Positions 1-11,200 of a DNA stretch of 64,000 nucleotides are shown here, in pieces. The translations under genes were made by a program, and so were the position numbers. How positions within the stretch are numbered: the first letter of the stretch is position 1; every line of letters starts with the position of its first letter. The notes below the pieces were generated by a model, which saw only the letters and a program-made list of their open reading frames with translations, ran no database searches and had not been told where the DNA came from. The stretch lies in NCBI GenBank assembly GCA_026874595.1, contig CM049310.1, forward strand, positions 9,550,001 through 9,614,000, given 5' to 3'. This DNA is from Sipunculus nudus. Its lineage: Eukaryota; Annelida; Sipuncula; Golfingiida; Sipunculidae.

Positions 1-1330
1 AAAATTTGATACAAAAGCTCAAGTATCTGAACAATTATTATATTGATCACCATGATTCTTTGCATGGATATTGATCATGAAATGTTTCATCAGTTTCTGC
101 ATTCTGGTGGCGCCACCTGTATTTTTTCAATTTTTAGCTCGGCTGACTGAAAGTCATCTGAGCTGTAGGGATCACCTTTTGTCCGTCGTCCGTCCGGCCA
201 TCCAGGCGTCTGTCTGTTAACAGGGCACAAATCGTAACCGCTAGACTGGGAATCTTCATACTTGAAATCCTGGGAGGTCTATGGAAATTCTCCTTGTAAA
301 CCTGAAATTAGGTCACTGTGACCTATATTCTTCGAGCTATGGGGTTCTGAAGTACCCCCCAGGATAATGCAAAATTTAATACAAAAGCTCAAGTATCTGA
401 ACAACTAATGCATTAATCACCATGTTTTTTTGCATGGATATTGATCATGGAGTGTTTCATCAATTTCTGGAGATTGGTGGCGCCATCTATATTTTTTTTT
501 ATTTTTTACGATTTTTTTTCTCTACTTTTGTGATCTTTAAACATTTGGTCATCTGTAAACAGGGCACAAATCATAATGACTGGACCTAGAATCTTCTGTC
601 CTCACCTCCAGGGAAGCCCATAAAAGGTCTACATGGAAACCCGAAATAAGGTCCCTGTTACCCATATTCTGTGAGCTATGGGGCTCTGAAGTTCCCCCAG
701 AATAAAGATTTGGTCATATATTAACAGGGCACAAATCATAATGACTGGACCTAGAATCTTCTGTCCTCACCTACAGGGAAGCCCATAAAAGGTCTACATG
801 GAAACCCGAAATAAGGTCCCTGTTACCCATATCCTTCATGCTCTGGGGCTCCGAAGTACTCCCCAGAATAAAGATTTGGTCATCTGTTAACAGAGCACAA
901 ATTATAATGACTTGACCTAGAATCTCCTTTCTTGATATGCTAGGACGCCCCTGAAAAGCCTACTTGTGCACCTGAAATTACATCTCTGTTACCCATATCC
1001 TTCATCCTATGCGGCTTTGAAATACCCCCCAGAATAAACATTTGGATTTGTTAACAGGGCACAAATCATAATAACTGGACCTAGAATTTTATTTTTTGAC
1101 ATGCTGGGAGACCCCTGAAAAGTCATCTTGTAAACCTTGAAAATAGGTGTCTGTTACCCATATCCTTCATGCTACAGAGCTCCATAGTACCCCAATGAAT
1201 ATTGGATGATATATACAAAAGGTCAAGTTTGGAAAAAGTATTTCATTCAAATTTGACATTCAGATAATAAAATTATTTTTGTCAATGTCTTCCTGGTCAG
1301 CTGAGCGTCATGACCCCTGGGTCACTTGTT
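1..1330 (+). mobile_element. Family B HINE-like element, 3' part (enters from left edge)
   Basis: B core phrases throughout ('agggcacaaatc' near 224, 558, 725, 892, 1056), first with full units of about 340 bp, then with shortened units of about 165 bp that lack the 'caaaagctcaag...ttcatcagtttctgcag' half. It ends TCAGCTGAGC-gtcat-gacccctgggtc-acttgtt at 1330. The 5' end is outside the window. Confidence 0.83.
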
Positions 1331-1789
1331 AGCATTTCAAATGCTGATACATAAAAAATAACAATAGAAATAAGTATATTTTGCATTTGCTCATAATTTA
1401 CAAAGATCAGCTGAGTGTCATGACCCATGGGTCCTTTGTTAAATGATACAAATAACCTCAACAGATAAACCTTATAGCAAAACCTCAAGATCAACTGCTT
1501 GGGTTTGATTGTTTTATTACATAAAATTTATGACCCTGCACCATGAAGACACAGTGAATGTACATACTGTAATATCCCATTCATAGCTTCTGCACCTTCA
1601 AGCAGTACACAGTAACACCAGCTGACCTTTATCTCTAATAGAAATATGACTTAACATTGAGGAGTGGTAATTTAAGTCCGTAATAAATCAGGTCTCATGT
1701 TGTAATCAGTGTAACCCCCGTCTTTTTACTGTATCTTTTGTGGCATGGCATGCTTAAGTAAAATGCTACAGTGATATGTATTACCTCTT
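1331..1789 (+). other. Short gap with a solo B/A-type 3' terminus
   Basis: A second terminus, TCAGCTGAG-tgtcat-GACCCATGGGTC-ctttgtt, lies at 1407-1440, only 76 bases after the previous one, without a matching 5' end. It is probably the tail of the element into which the B copy had inserted. The rest to 1789 shows nothing. Confidence 0.6.
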
Positions 1790-4301
1790 TATAACTCAGC
1801 TGACTATAAGTCATCTGAGCTATAGTCGTGGTCCATTGTCCGTCGTCCGTCCATCTGTCTGTCCGTCCGTCTGTCCGTCCGTAAGACTGGCACGTTTCGA
1901 CACCATTGGACCTACGAATCTGAAATTCGGCATACAGTTAGATGTCCCCAAAATCTCCTACCATGCCTAAAATTGGGTCAATATGACTTCATTCCTTAGA
2001 GATGTTAAGGAAAAACCTCAATTTTTTATTAGAAATCTATTTTCACACTTCAGGACTGCCTAATATCAAAACCACTCATCTGGTTTTCTTCATTTTTACC
2101 ATAAATATTCCTCTATATGGTTCCTATGTACATGCCAGAATTAAGTCAGTATTATTTAATTTAAAAAAGTTATGGGCCCAAACATAATGGACTTTGTAAA
2201 AAAATGAGGAAAGATATTTTGTCACTTAAGACCAAAAGTGTTAAAGGTAGGAATTTTTTTTAAGTAATACTACTTTAAATAATCAAAATTTAATTGTATA
2301 CCAAAAATTAGATCAAAATCTGTTAAATTTTTTAAAATATTGGCAAAAATATAAAATTGGTACCTTAAATTTTGCCCAAGTTTGACCATGGCACGTTTTT
2401 TTCCTGTAACTGCTGTTGATTTAATTTTCAAAGCATGTTTTTGTTACCATTTCAACTGTTCAAACAAAAAATTTGAAACTTGTTGATCAAAAACTGTAGA
2501 TTTTATTCAAGTTTTCAAGCACCATGTCACATACTGTTTACATCAAGCTAGTGTAATGCAGTTTACTAGAGCTCAGCTCCCCAGCTTCAGCTCTAAGTTC
2601 CTTAAATTTTGCATACAGTTAGATGTCCCCGAAATCCTCTACCATACTAAAAGTTTGGTCACTAGGACTGCATTCCTTCGAGATATTAAAAAAAAATTCA
2701 TTTTTCCATTAAAACCCCATTGTTACACTTTAAAATTGCCTAATATCAAAACCACTGATCTGACTTTGATCATATATAATATACATATTTTTCTATACAT
2801 TCGCTATGCATATGCCAGAAATGATGTCAGTATTGTGTAATTGTTTTAAGTTCTAGGCCCAAACATAATGCACTTTGTAAAAAATCAAGGAATATATATT
2901 TACTCTCTTAACATGAAAATTGCTGAAGGTAGACATTTTTTGCCAGGGATATAACATTATTTCATTAAGATTCAATTGTATTCCCAAAATTAGTTCTGAA
3001 TTTTTCAAATTTTATAAGTTATTAGCATAAATCTAAAATCAGTACCTTAAATTTTGCCCAACTTTGGCCATGGCATGTTTTTTCCCTGTAAGCACTGTTG
3101 ATTTAATTTTCATATCTTGCACACGTAAGGATTTTAGCTTCTAAATTCTGAAGTTATAAAAGGAATTGGTAAAAAAACTAGCTTTTATGAAAGTTTTTAT
3201 GAGACCATATCACACCTTGGCTCTACTGAAGCCCCTCTTTTATGTCCCCACATTGACCTTTCAGGCCAATTATGCATGCTTGAAGCGAGGCACTCTGCAG
3301 CCAGCCAGCTCTTGGGTGGCTTCAACTGGATCTAACTGTCCAACCCCCTCCACTAGTATTTGTTAAGGCCATAAACATAACAATAAACTTTTTTTTTAAT
3401 TCTTGGTTTATGATAAGAACTTAAAAAAAAAATAAATGGAAAAGGAATTTATAGTTAATGAGTTACAGGGGATTACCTTGCAATTACTGATCATTTATGG
3501 ATCTTCCATGGATGGCCAAAATTGTATTTCAAATGACACCATGCAGTCACCATTGGGTATTTTTCATTTCAACCATAAAAATGAAAAATAAATAATTAAA
3601 ATAAATTGTGTACTATTAAGGATTATATGAAGCAAGATAATGATAGAAAAGGATGCAGTTGATTATATTAAATTAATCTAAATTTCCAGGTCTTTTCCAG
3701 GTGTTTAACTTGTTGGTTTATATTTATTACAAAATTAAAATAATAAATAAATATGTAAAAAATTTAAAATATTACTCAGACAAGTGCTCATTGAAGATTT
3801 TAATTTGTTTGACTTATAACTCGTGGTTGTATCAGTTGTTACATGATACTGGCTAAATAATCAAAATTTATATTGCTGGTCCTTTATTTCAGTTCATAAA
3901 ATTAAACATTCCCAACTCCAGTTTGCTCCTGGTATGATATATTGGGTGTTTTGATCCTTGGATTAATGTTAACACATGTATTAGTTTTATAGCTGAGAAT
4001 ACTTTTCTTTTTTTCCTGATACCATTTAAAAAATAGAAATATTCAAATTTTTCCTGTTAGTGCTGTGGATTTAATTTTCACAGCATGTACACATTAACAT
4101 TTCATCTGATAAAATCTGAAATTTGAAACCAATTGATCAAAAACTGTAGATTTTATTCAAGTTTCCAGGTACCATGTCTTCATTGTTTACATCAGATCAG
4201 TATAAATGCAGTGTACTGGGCAGTTACATAACACCTTTAGGTCTGACCTACTGCCACTGTGAGTGTCTGGGTCAGGCTGGGTCAGGCAGTAATTACCAGA
4301 G

Positions 4302-4340
4302 AGCCTCTCTTTCTCTCTCTCTCTGGCAGTCTAGGTCTCT

Positions 4341-4378
<38 letters not shown>

Positions 4379-4460
4379 TTTTTCTCTTTCTTTCTCCATC
4401 TTTCTTTCTCTCTTTCTCTCTCTCTCTCTCCCTAATTGCCTCCCTTCCTCCCTCCATCCC
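4302..4460. repeat. (CT)n-rich microsatellite
   Basis: Long runs of CTCTCT with TTT interruptions inside family A copy 1. The open frames on both strands here encode only Ser-Leu or Arg-Glu repeats and are not genes. Confidence 0.95.
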
Positions 4461-4951
4461 ATTCTGTTGACAGGTACTATAAACTAGATACATTAGCTAT
4501 AAATGTTGATGCAATTTAGAAATGTGAATCAACTGAAATATTCACAATCACATGTATGTTATACTGTAAATTTATAGTTACATTCAGAAACTTGGATTAA
4601 AATTATGTAATGAAAAAAAGGAATAAATGCAAATATTGTTAATTTTTTCTTGGCTCAGTAGAATGGGGAAAAAAATTATTTGCTTTGTTTCTCCATCTTT
4701 CTGTCTGTTTTAAATATTTAATGTTCATGAATAAACTTTTTTTTATAAGCACTGTTGAATTAAATTTCATATCCTGTATGTATATGCAAGGGTGTGTAAC
4801 TCTCACCATCCCCTTCTTCATCCCACTGAGGCTTTGCTCCTTGGCACTGTGAACAATAGTTCTATGGCTATAGCATAAAATTTAATAATTTAAGAAAATA
4901 TCTACAGAGAGACAGAGGCATTGTAACTCTGATCATAACACAACACCAACA

Positions 4952-4965
4952 CCCCCCCCCCCCCC
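4952..4965. repeat. Poly-C run
   Basis: About 14 C in a row inside family A copy 1. Confidence 0.95.
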
Positions 4966-5232
4966 ATCAAGTCTTTGCACCTGTGGAATGGGGACGTTAT
5001 GGCAACTGTATACATATCATAAAATTGATAAAAAAGGTTAACCAAATAAATTGGATCTCATCAGACAAATGTGTAAACTGTTGAACTGTCAACAGCTTAT
5101 CAAAAAGGTAACCAATGGAAAGGCATGGTCAGGTCTCAAATATTATTTGCAACATTTTCTTCAATCATATAAACCAACCATGGCCCAGATTACCTCTTCC
5201 TCTTAAACATTATCTACATTTCTTCATATTTT

Positions 5233-6530
5233 TATGCCCCCGCCACAAAGTGGCCGGGGCATATAGTTTTACCCATGTCTGTCGTTCCGTCCTTCCGTCA
5301 TTCCGAAATCAAACACTTGTACAGACTTTATTTCGCAATGCCTGCAGATATTGGCCTGATTTTTGGTGTGTGGGCAGATATGGACCAGTTACAGATTGAG
5401 TTCGCGTTTCGTTCCGGTTGACCTACTTTTGACCGTTTTACGGCTCCTAAACTTAACAAATTTCATGAAAAATATAAATTTCATGACAAATACACATGTA
5501 CGGACTTTTTTTCGCAATGCCTGCAGATATTGGCCTGATTTTTGGTGTGTGGGCAGATAATGACCAGTTACAGATCGAGTTCGCGTTTCGTCCTGGTTGA
5601 CCTACTTTTGACTGTTTTATGGCTCCTGAACATAGAAAATTTCATGAAAAATATGAAATTTCATGACAAATACACATGTACAGACTTTTTTTTGCAATGC
5701 CTGCAGATATTGGCCTGATTTTTGGTGTGTGGGCAGATATTGACCAGTTACAGATAGAGTTAGCGTTTCGTCCCAGTTGACCTACTTTTGATTGTTTTAC
5801 GGCTCCTGAACATAGAAAATTTCATGTTAAATATAAATTTTCATGACAAATACACTTGTACAGACTTATCTTCGCAATACCTGCAGATATTGGCCTGATT
5901 TTTGGTGTGTGGGCAGATAATGACCAGTTACAGATCGAGTTCATGTTTTGTCCCAGTTGACCTACTTTTGACCATTTGACGGTGCTCTAACATAGAAAAT
6001 TTCATAAAAAAGTGCACATGTATGGACTTTTTTTCGCAGTGCCTGCAGATACGGGCCTGATTTTTGGTGTGTAGGCAGATAATGACCAGTTACAGATCAA
6101 GTTCTTGTTTTGTCTCAGTTGACCTACTTTTGACCATTTGACTGCTCCTGAACATAGAAAGTTTAATGAAAAATAGAAATTTTCATAACAAATGCATATG
6201 TACTGACTTTTTTTCCTCAGTGCCTGCAGATACCACCCTGATTTTTTATGTGTGGGCAGATAATGACAGTTACAGATCGAGTTCGCGTTTCGTCCTGGTT
6301 GACCTACTTTTGATTGTTTTACGGCTCCTAAAACATAAAAAATTTCATGAAAGACAAAAATTTTTATGGAAAATGCACATGTATGGACTTTTTTTCACAA
6401 TGCCTGCATATACTGGCATGATTTTTGGTGTGTTGCTTGATAATGACCCGTTACAGATCGAGTTTGCATTTTGCCCTTGTTGACCTACTTTTGACCATAC
6501 GACACCTCCTGAACTTAAAGTTTAAGATTT
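5233..6530 (+). mobile_element. Family C HINE-like element (copy 1), 3' end missing
   Basis: Starts ATGCCCCCGCC (5234-5244) with its hairpin partner gtggccggggcat, then (TTCCGTC)n and seven tandem units of about 178-181 bp, marked by 'gcctgcagatat' near 5340, 5518, 5698, 5878, 6041, 6222 and a drifted one at 6402. The 3' inverse motif and hairpin found in copy 2 are absent; the sequence fades into family A near 6530. Confidence 0.82.
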
Positions 6531-7094
6531 AAACCTTCCAGGTGGTTCAGTACTGTTGACCATTTGTCCATAGGTACCTATGTACATGCCAGAAATTATG
6601 TCAATATTGTGTAATATGTAGACGTGAGGGGCATCAAAATAATGCACCTTGTCAAGACCGATCTTGTCAAGATATTATGTCATACAGTCACAAATTCATA
6701 AATCCCCTCATCAGCATAGTTAATCATAACCTTGTATCTGTCAAATTGAACTCTTGCAGTTTTCCATACACTATAGATCCTTCAACAAATAGCCTTATCA
6801 TCATTATACCACTGCTTAGCATACTGTCATTGCATTCACATTTGCTCAAATAAATTGCTTTTTTCGACCCCTCCCAAATAAATAAAAATAAACCACTATA
6901 TTTTACTCCATATTAATCCATCAGTCAGGTTATTTCATATATCATATACTCACATATTACATTATATTCCTTTATAAAAGCCAAACATGACCATGATATT
7001 CTAAGCTTTATCTACTCAATATAGTATCACAATGGTGATACATTTATAGTCCAATCATGATCAGCTGAGCGCCGTGACCCATGGGTCCCTTGTT

Positions 7095-7446
7095 TTTCTG
7101 CTGGGTTGTAAATTCAAGGCAAGTATAAGTTTACTTTTTTCTGTGGCACATAATTATTTACTCTTGAGCATGGCCAAAAGGTGTTGACACTGCTGTCAGT
7201 GTGTGCTGTAGTTTTTTTTTGTTTCCATGTTTGGTTTGTGCTTTTACCCATGTACAACTCTAGTCAAATATGTGCTTTACTTAGACAATAGTGTAAGAAA
7301 CATGGTGCATGGGAAAACACTAGATCTTCTTATGCATTGTATCACATTACGTGGCATTTTACCACTTTTCTGAGTATATTTAAATATCAGGTAACACAGT
7401 AACAATATTTTCTTGTTGAAACAATCATTTTTTTCATTATTTACAG
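7095..7446. other. Sequence upstream of the likely first exon, nothing recognised
   Basis: About 350 bp of AT-rich DNA between the A element and the putative exon start at 7447. No TATA box or other promoter motif stands out. Confidence 0.5.
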
Positions 7447-8060
7447 AGCCATTAGCAGGGAGTGAAAGGCACCAGGACAAGAGAAAGAGGACACGGCTGT
7501 CACTTGATCAGCCAAGCAGATCTTGAATTCAGAGTGTTCACTGAATCACTCATAGTTATACAATATACCCAGTGGGACCCTGAACAAATCCAACAAGGCT
7601 TTGCCACGCATATGGATTTATAAACAGGAATACACCAGTTCACAGTTGGCTGATTCTTTCTCAAGGAAGACCTCTCAGCCAATCTGTGAAAATTAGTTGA
7701 TATTCAGACCCAATAAAGTCCAAAGGGAATGTGACATTCATCACTGAGCTGGCTTATAATGTGAAGCTAATGGTGACCGCGAGCCACTGATTTTATATTC
7801 TTCTCTGGGAGTACTTATCCTCCTCACAAATTGACATCATCTTGGCTTAAGTTTGCATAGCCTCTCTGTACTTGTGATTACGTTATGCTCACATGGCAGT
7901 TGGTCGGAGAATTTTGTTGGTGCTGAAAAAAACTGAGATCAGGTAGTTTGCAGCACAAAATGTCAACTGGTGATTTTAGGACGTCTCATGTGGCCTACGC
8001 TACCACCACCAGGTGGCTGTTATTGGTACTAGATTCCATAGACTGATTGATTAAGTGGTG
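7447..8060 (+). other. Probable 5' UTR part of the first coding exon
   Basis: A T-rich tract ending in ATTTACAG at 7446 makes a good splice acceptor. From there to the ATG at 8061 the DNA is free of the repeats that surround it. A stop codon (TAA, 8052-8054) lies in frame just upstream of the ATG, so the protein cannot start further 5' in this exon. An upstream non-coding exon and the promoter would then lie 5' of 7447, perhaps outside the window. The acceptor is inferred, and transcription could also start inside this stretch. Confidence 0.4.
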
Positions 8061-8285
8061 ATGGCAACTGCGGAGCCACCTGGCAAGGTCCCGTCAGTTA
8101 CGGAGGGGAATGGAGGAAAGGAAGGGGTTGCTAATGGAGTTGTTTCCATGGCAACTACAGGGCAAGATGCAGAAGAGGGGAAAGATGGTTTGTGTGGATG
8201 GGGTCCGGTCAAGCCAACATATTTACAAATCTTCCGCAGTCCAAAGGTCTTTCTGTTTTGGCTGTGCTGGGCTGGGGCATTGCAG
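8061..8285 (+). CDS. SLCO4A1-like: SLCO exon 1: start codon, N-terminal tail, first half of TM1
   Basis: Encodes residues 1-75. The ATG at 8061 has a purine at -3 and G at +4, and an in-frame stop lies three codons upstream. Two GTG codons precede the ATG but need not be used. The first 45 residues are hydrophilic and Gly/Glu rich, as expected for the cytoplasmic tail. Then come CGWGPVKPTYLQIF and the start of TM1 (about 62-84). The exon ends in phase 0 at GCATTGCAG|gtgagc, in the middle of TM1. Confidence 0.92.
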
Positions 8286-11200
8286 GTGAGCGTTCATTAT
8301 TTGTCTTAATTAGGTTAAGTGCACACTGGCATGATTTGTGTTTCAAACTTGTCAAGCTTATCAGTACCCATCCATTGTTTAGCATTCAAGGGGGACAAGT
8401 CCCCCAATAATTTAACAAATGACAAGTCCCCCAATAATTTAACAGTGGAGGTCTGTTTCCTGGCAGGTTGGTATTTACTTAGACTTGTTGCTGAATTATA
8501 AACCTCTGTTAATGTTTTTGTTATTATCACTGCAGTCCCTCATTTCATGTTTGTCCAGGCTTGACCTTGCATGGTGGAGAAATTCTTCTACTTATTAAGA
8601 GTTATGCTGCCATTCATTCGCCACATCCTGAGCTCATCTGTTACATATATCAAACACATTTACACAAATTTCTATTTTTTGCACATTATTCATTCGATAT
8701 TTTTCTTTTTTAATATATGACATCTGTGATGGCAAAGAAGTACTGCAATTAAATTGATTTGAAGTACAGTTAACTGTAAAGTTCATTCATTTATTTTAAA
8801 TTGTTGCAAGACAACATCACCATCTGTGTCAAGGACAAAAATCCACGACTTACATTTAAGGTTTAAATTAGATAACATGTTTGAGGCACAAATTGCAATG
8901 AGTTTAAATGTGTTATAAACCTCCACTCGTAAATTTTTCAGTGCAATTTCTGTCCACCCACATCAAGTTACAGCATCTCAGACAGCAGTCAGTGTTTTAT
9001 TTCCACTCACTTCAAGTAACATGTATCAACAGCAGTTAAATTGATTAACCCCACCCACATAAAGTACAGTGTATCAAAAGCAGTGTTATTGCTTTCCACT
9101 CACATCATGTGATCATTTATGAGACAGCGGTATAATAATCCTAAATCCTTAGTCTTATCATGTTTCAATATATCAGACAGTAGAATCAGGTTACAAGATG
9201 AAATAAATGTCCACATATCAATTTACAGTGTATCCGGTAACAGTGAAATTACTGTCCTCCTGAATCAAGTTAAAGTGTATCAGCTCATCAGTGTAGTTAT
9301 CCCCCACTCACATCAGTGAATCAGATCATTGGTGTAATCACTCTCCAATCTTCAAGTTATATTGTGTCAGATCAATAGTGTATTTACTCTCCAGTCATCA
9401 AGTTACAGTGTATTAGTAAGCAGCATAATTACTCTCCAGTCATCAAGTAAGTGTATCAGACCAGTAGTGTAGTTTCTCTCCAGTCTGCAAGTTAGTCTAT
9501 CAGATCAGTAGTGTAATTTTGCAGCTGTTGAATTACAGTGTATCAGTCAGAAGTGTATGTAATTACTTTCTAGTCCTCAAGTTACAACATATCAGACCAG
9601 TAGTGTAATAACACTCCAGTTATCAAGTTACAGTTTATCAGTCATAAGTGTAATTACTCTCCAGTCATCAAGTTACAGTTTATCAGTCAGAATGTAAAGT
9701 CATCAAGTTACAGTGTATCAGTCAGAAGTGTAATTACTCTCCAGTCATCAAGTTTCATTGTATCAGACAGCACTTTACTTACTTTCTTCTCACAATACAT
9801 TACTAACAGACAGACATGGGGAACACATAACCTCCTGCCCATGTCATAATGTTGACCTCTCTGTGGTGAATAATTCCCACTTCACCTTAGACATACCTGC
9901 AGGCAAGAACAAATGATCATGATCACATCTGTGATAACCAGGTAGTGCTCATTATGAACAAAGAATAATAATACACTACACACATGATAACAAGGTGCCT
10001 GGTCCCACTCCACTTAGTATTACATGGCCTGCCCTTTAATGGAGAGTGTTTGCTTCTCATCTGGTTGGCTGGATTATGGTTTTGGTGTGGGCTTTAATAC
10101 AGACTGCCTGTGACCTTTAGAATTCATCGTCTCTGTTTAAATATGAATTGGTCTGTCTACCTGAGTCCTTAAAAAAAATACCCACCTGACAGGATGATAG
10201 CTTTGGATGTAATAGACCTCCCCTTGGTTATTAGCAGAGTCCCTTCTGCTCTGTTTTCATATCATTCTCTGTTGGTTTATCATATTTAAGGCCACCACAT
10301 CCAGACGAGGCTGTCACACACACATGGCAGACTGTCTGGTTTGGATTTACCTGACTGCATGGTTTGATATCCAGTCATCTTTTGAGTTTTGTTTAGCTTT
10401 CAGTATCATATAATGTTAAGAAAGCTTAAGTTGTTACATTTAAATTGTTCATCTTTAAAATATGACAGGTCAAAGACTTGTGCAATTAATGTGTTAATAC
10501 AGTTTAACTGCTGTGACACCAGCTTTTTATGTATAAGCCTGTCTATAACAGGACATATTATGGAAAACCCATGGTCCTTCCATCCGTCTGTCTGTCCATC
10601 TGTCTGCCTCAATCACTTACCAGGGCTTGATAGATTTTCATTAAACTCACCATAACTACTTACTAATAGATACTCGCCCAATTTTGATTATTGGCAAAAT
10701 CCAAGCTTATCTAATAAAGCCAAAGGTCATTAGGCTACTTGTGGTGTCACCTCCAATACTTTCAAGGAACATGATAAATTTTCAATAAAATGCAACAGAA
10801 ATATTAACCAATATAACATCTCACCTAAGTTCAATTTTTGGCAAAATCCATGCATATTTAATAAGGTCAGGGGTCATCAGACTTCGGTGGTGCCATATGA
10901 TGACTTGCCAACAATCTGATGGATTTGCATGAAACTCATTATGAATAATAACCAGTCTCTCACCTGTGTTACATTCTCCGCAAAATTCAAGCATATTTAT
11001 TGAGGTCAGAGGTCACAAGGTATGCAACATTATTATTCACCATTTGCTCTTGTTCATTTAATGACCCTAATCACATAAACACACAAACAGGATTACTGGC
11101 AGATAAAGTAGAAAGGGCTGAATTAGCTAGGCTGTCTAATATTTATCTCAGCTGTATATATGTTTGGGTTTTTTGTCAGCCATCCTTTTTATTGCCCATT

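Larger units (their letters stand above)
1790..7094 (+). mobile_element. Family A HINE-like element (copy 1) with nested C
   Basis: Starts ataactcagctgactataagtc (palindrome with one change), has a (TCCGTC)n tract at 1840-1885, then two rounds of the A core (1885-2560, 2590-3120) and a CT-rich section. It ends TCAGCTGAGC-gccgt-GACCCATGGGTC-ccttgtt (palindrome 7076-7087). Element C interrupts it from 5233. At 5.3 kb it is the longest A copy here, and it has no coding capacity. Confidence 0.83.

Noticed and set aside
4174-4493. Overlapping open frames on both strands (Ser/Leu-rich and Arg/Glu-rich)
   Set aside because: They are translations of a (CT)n microsatellite within a repeat element.
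5115-6483. Plus-strand frames repeated in the C array
   Set aside because: Repeat read-throughs of a unit of about 180 bp that is not a multiple of three in most copies.
8055-8060. Start of the SLCO protein at the GTG codons before the ATG
   Set aside because: Eukaryotic starts at GTG are not expected, and the ATG at 8061 has good context with an in-frame stop just upstream.
8930-9785. CRISPR-like array
   Set aside because: The repeats are diverged, units vary in length and there are no unique spacers of constant size; the genome is eukaryotic. It is a minisatellite.
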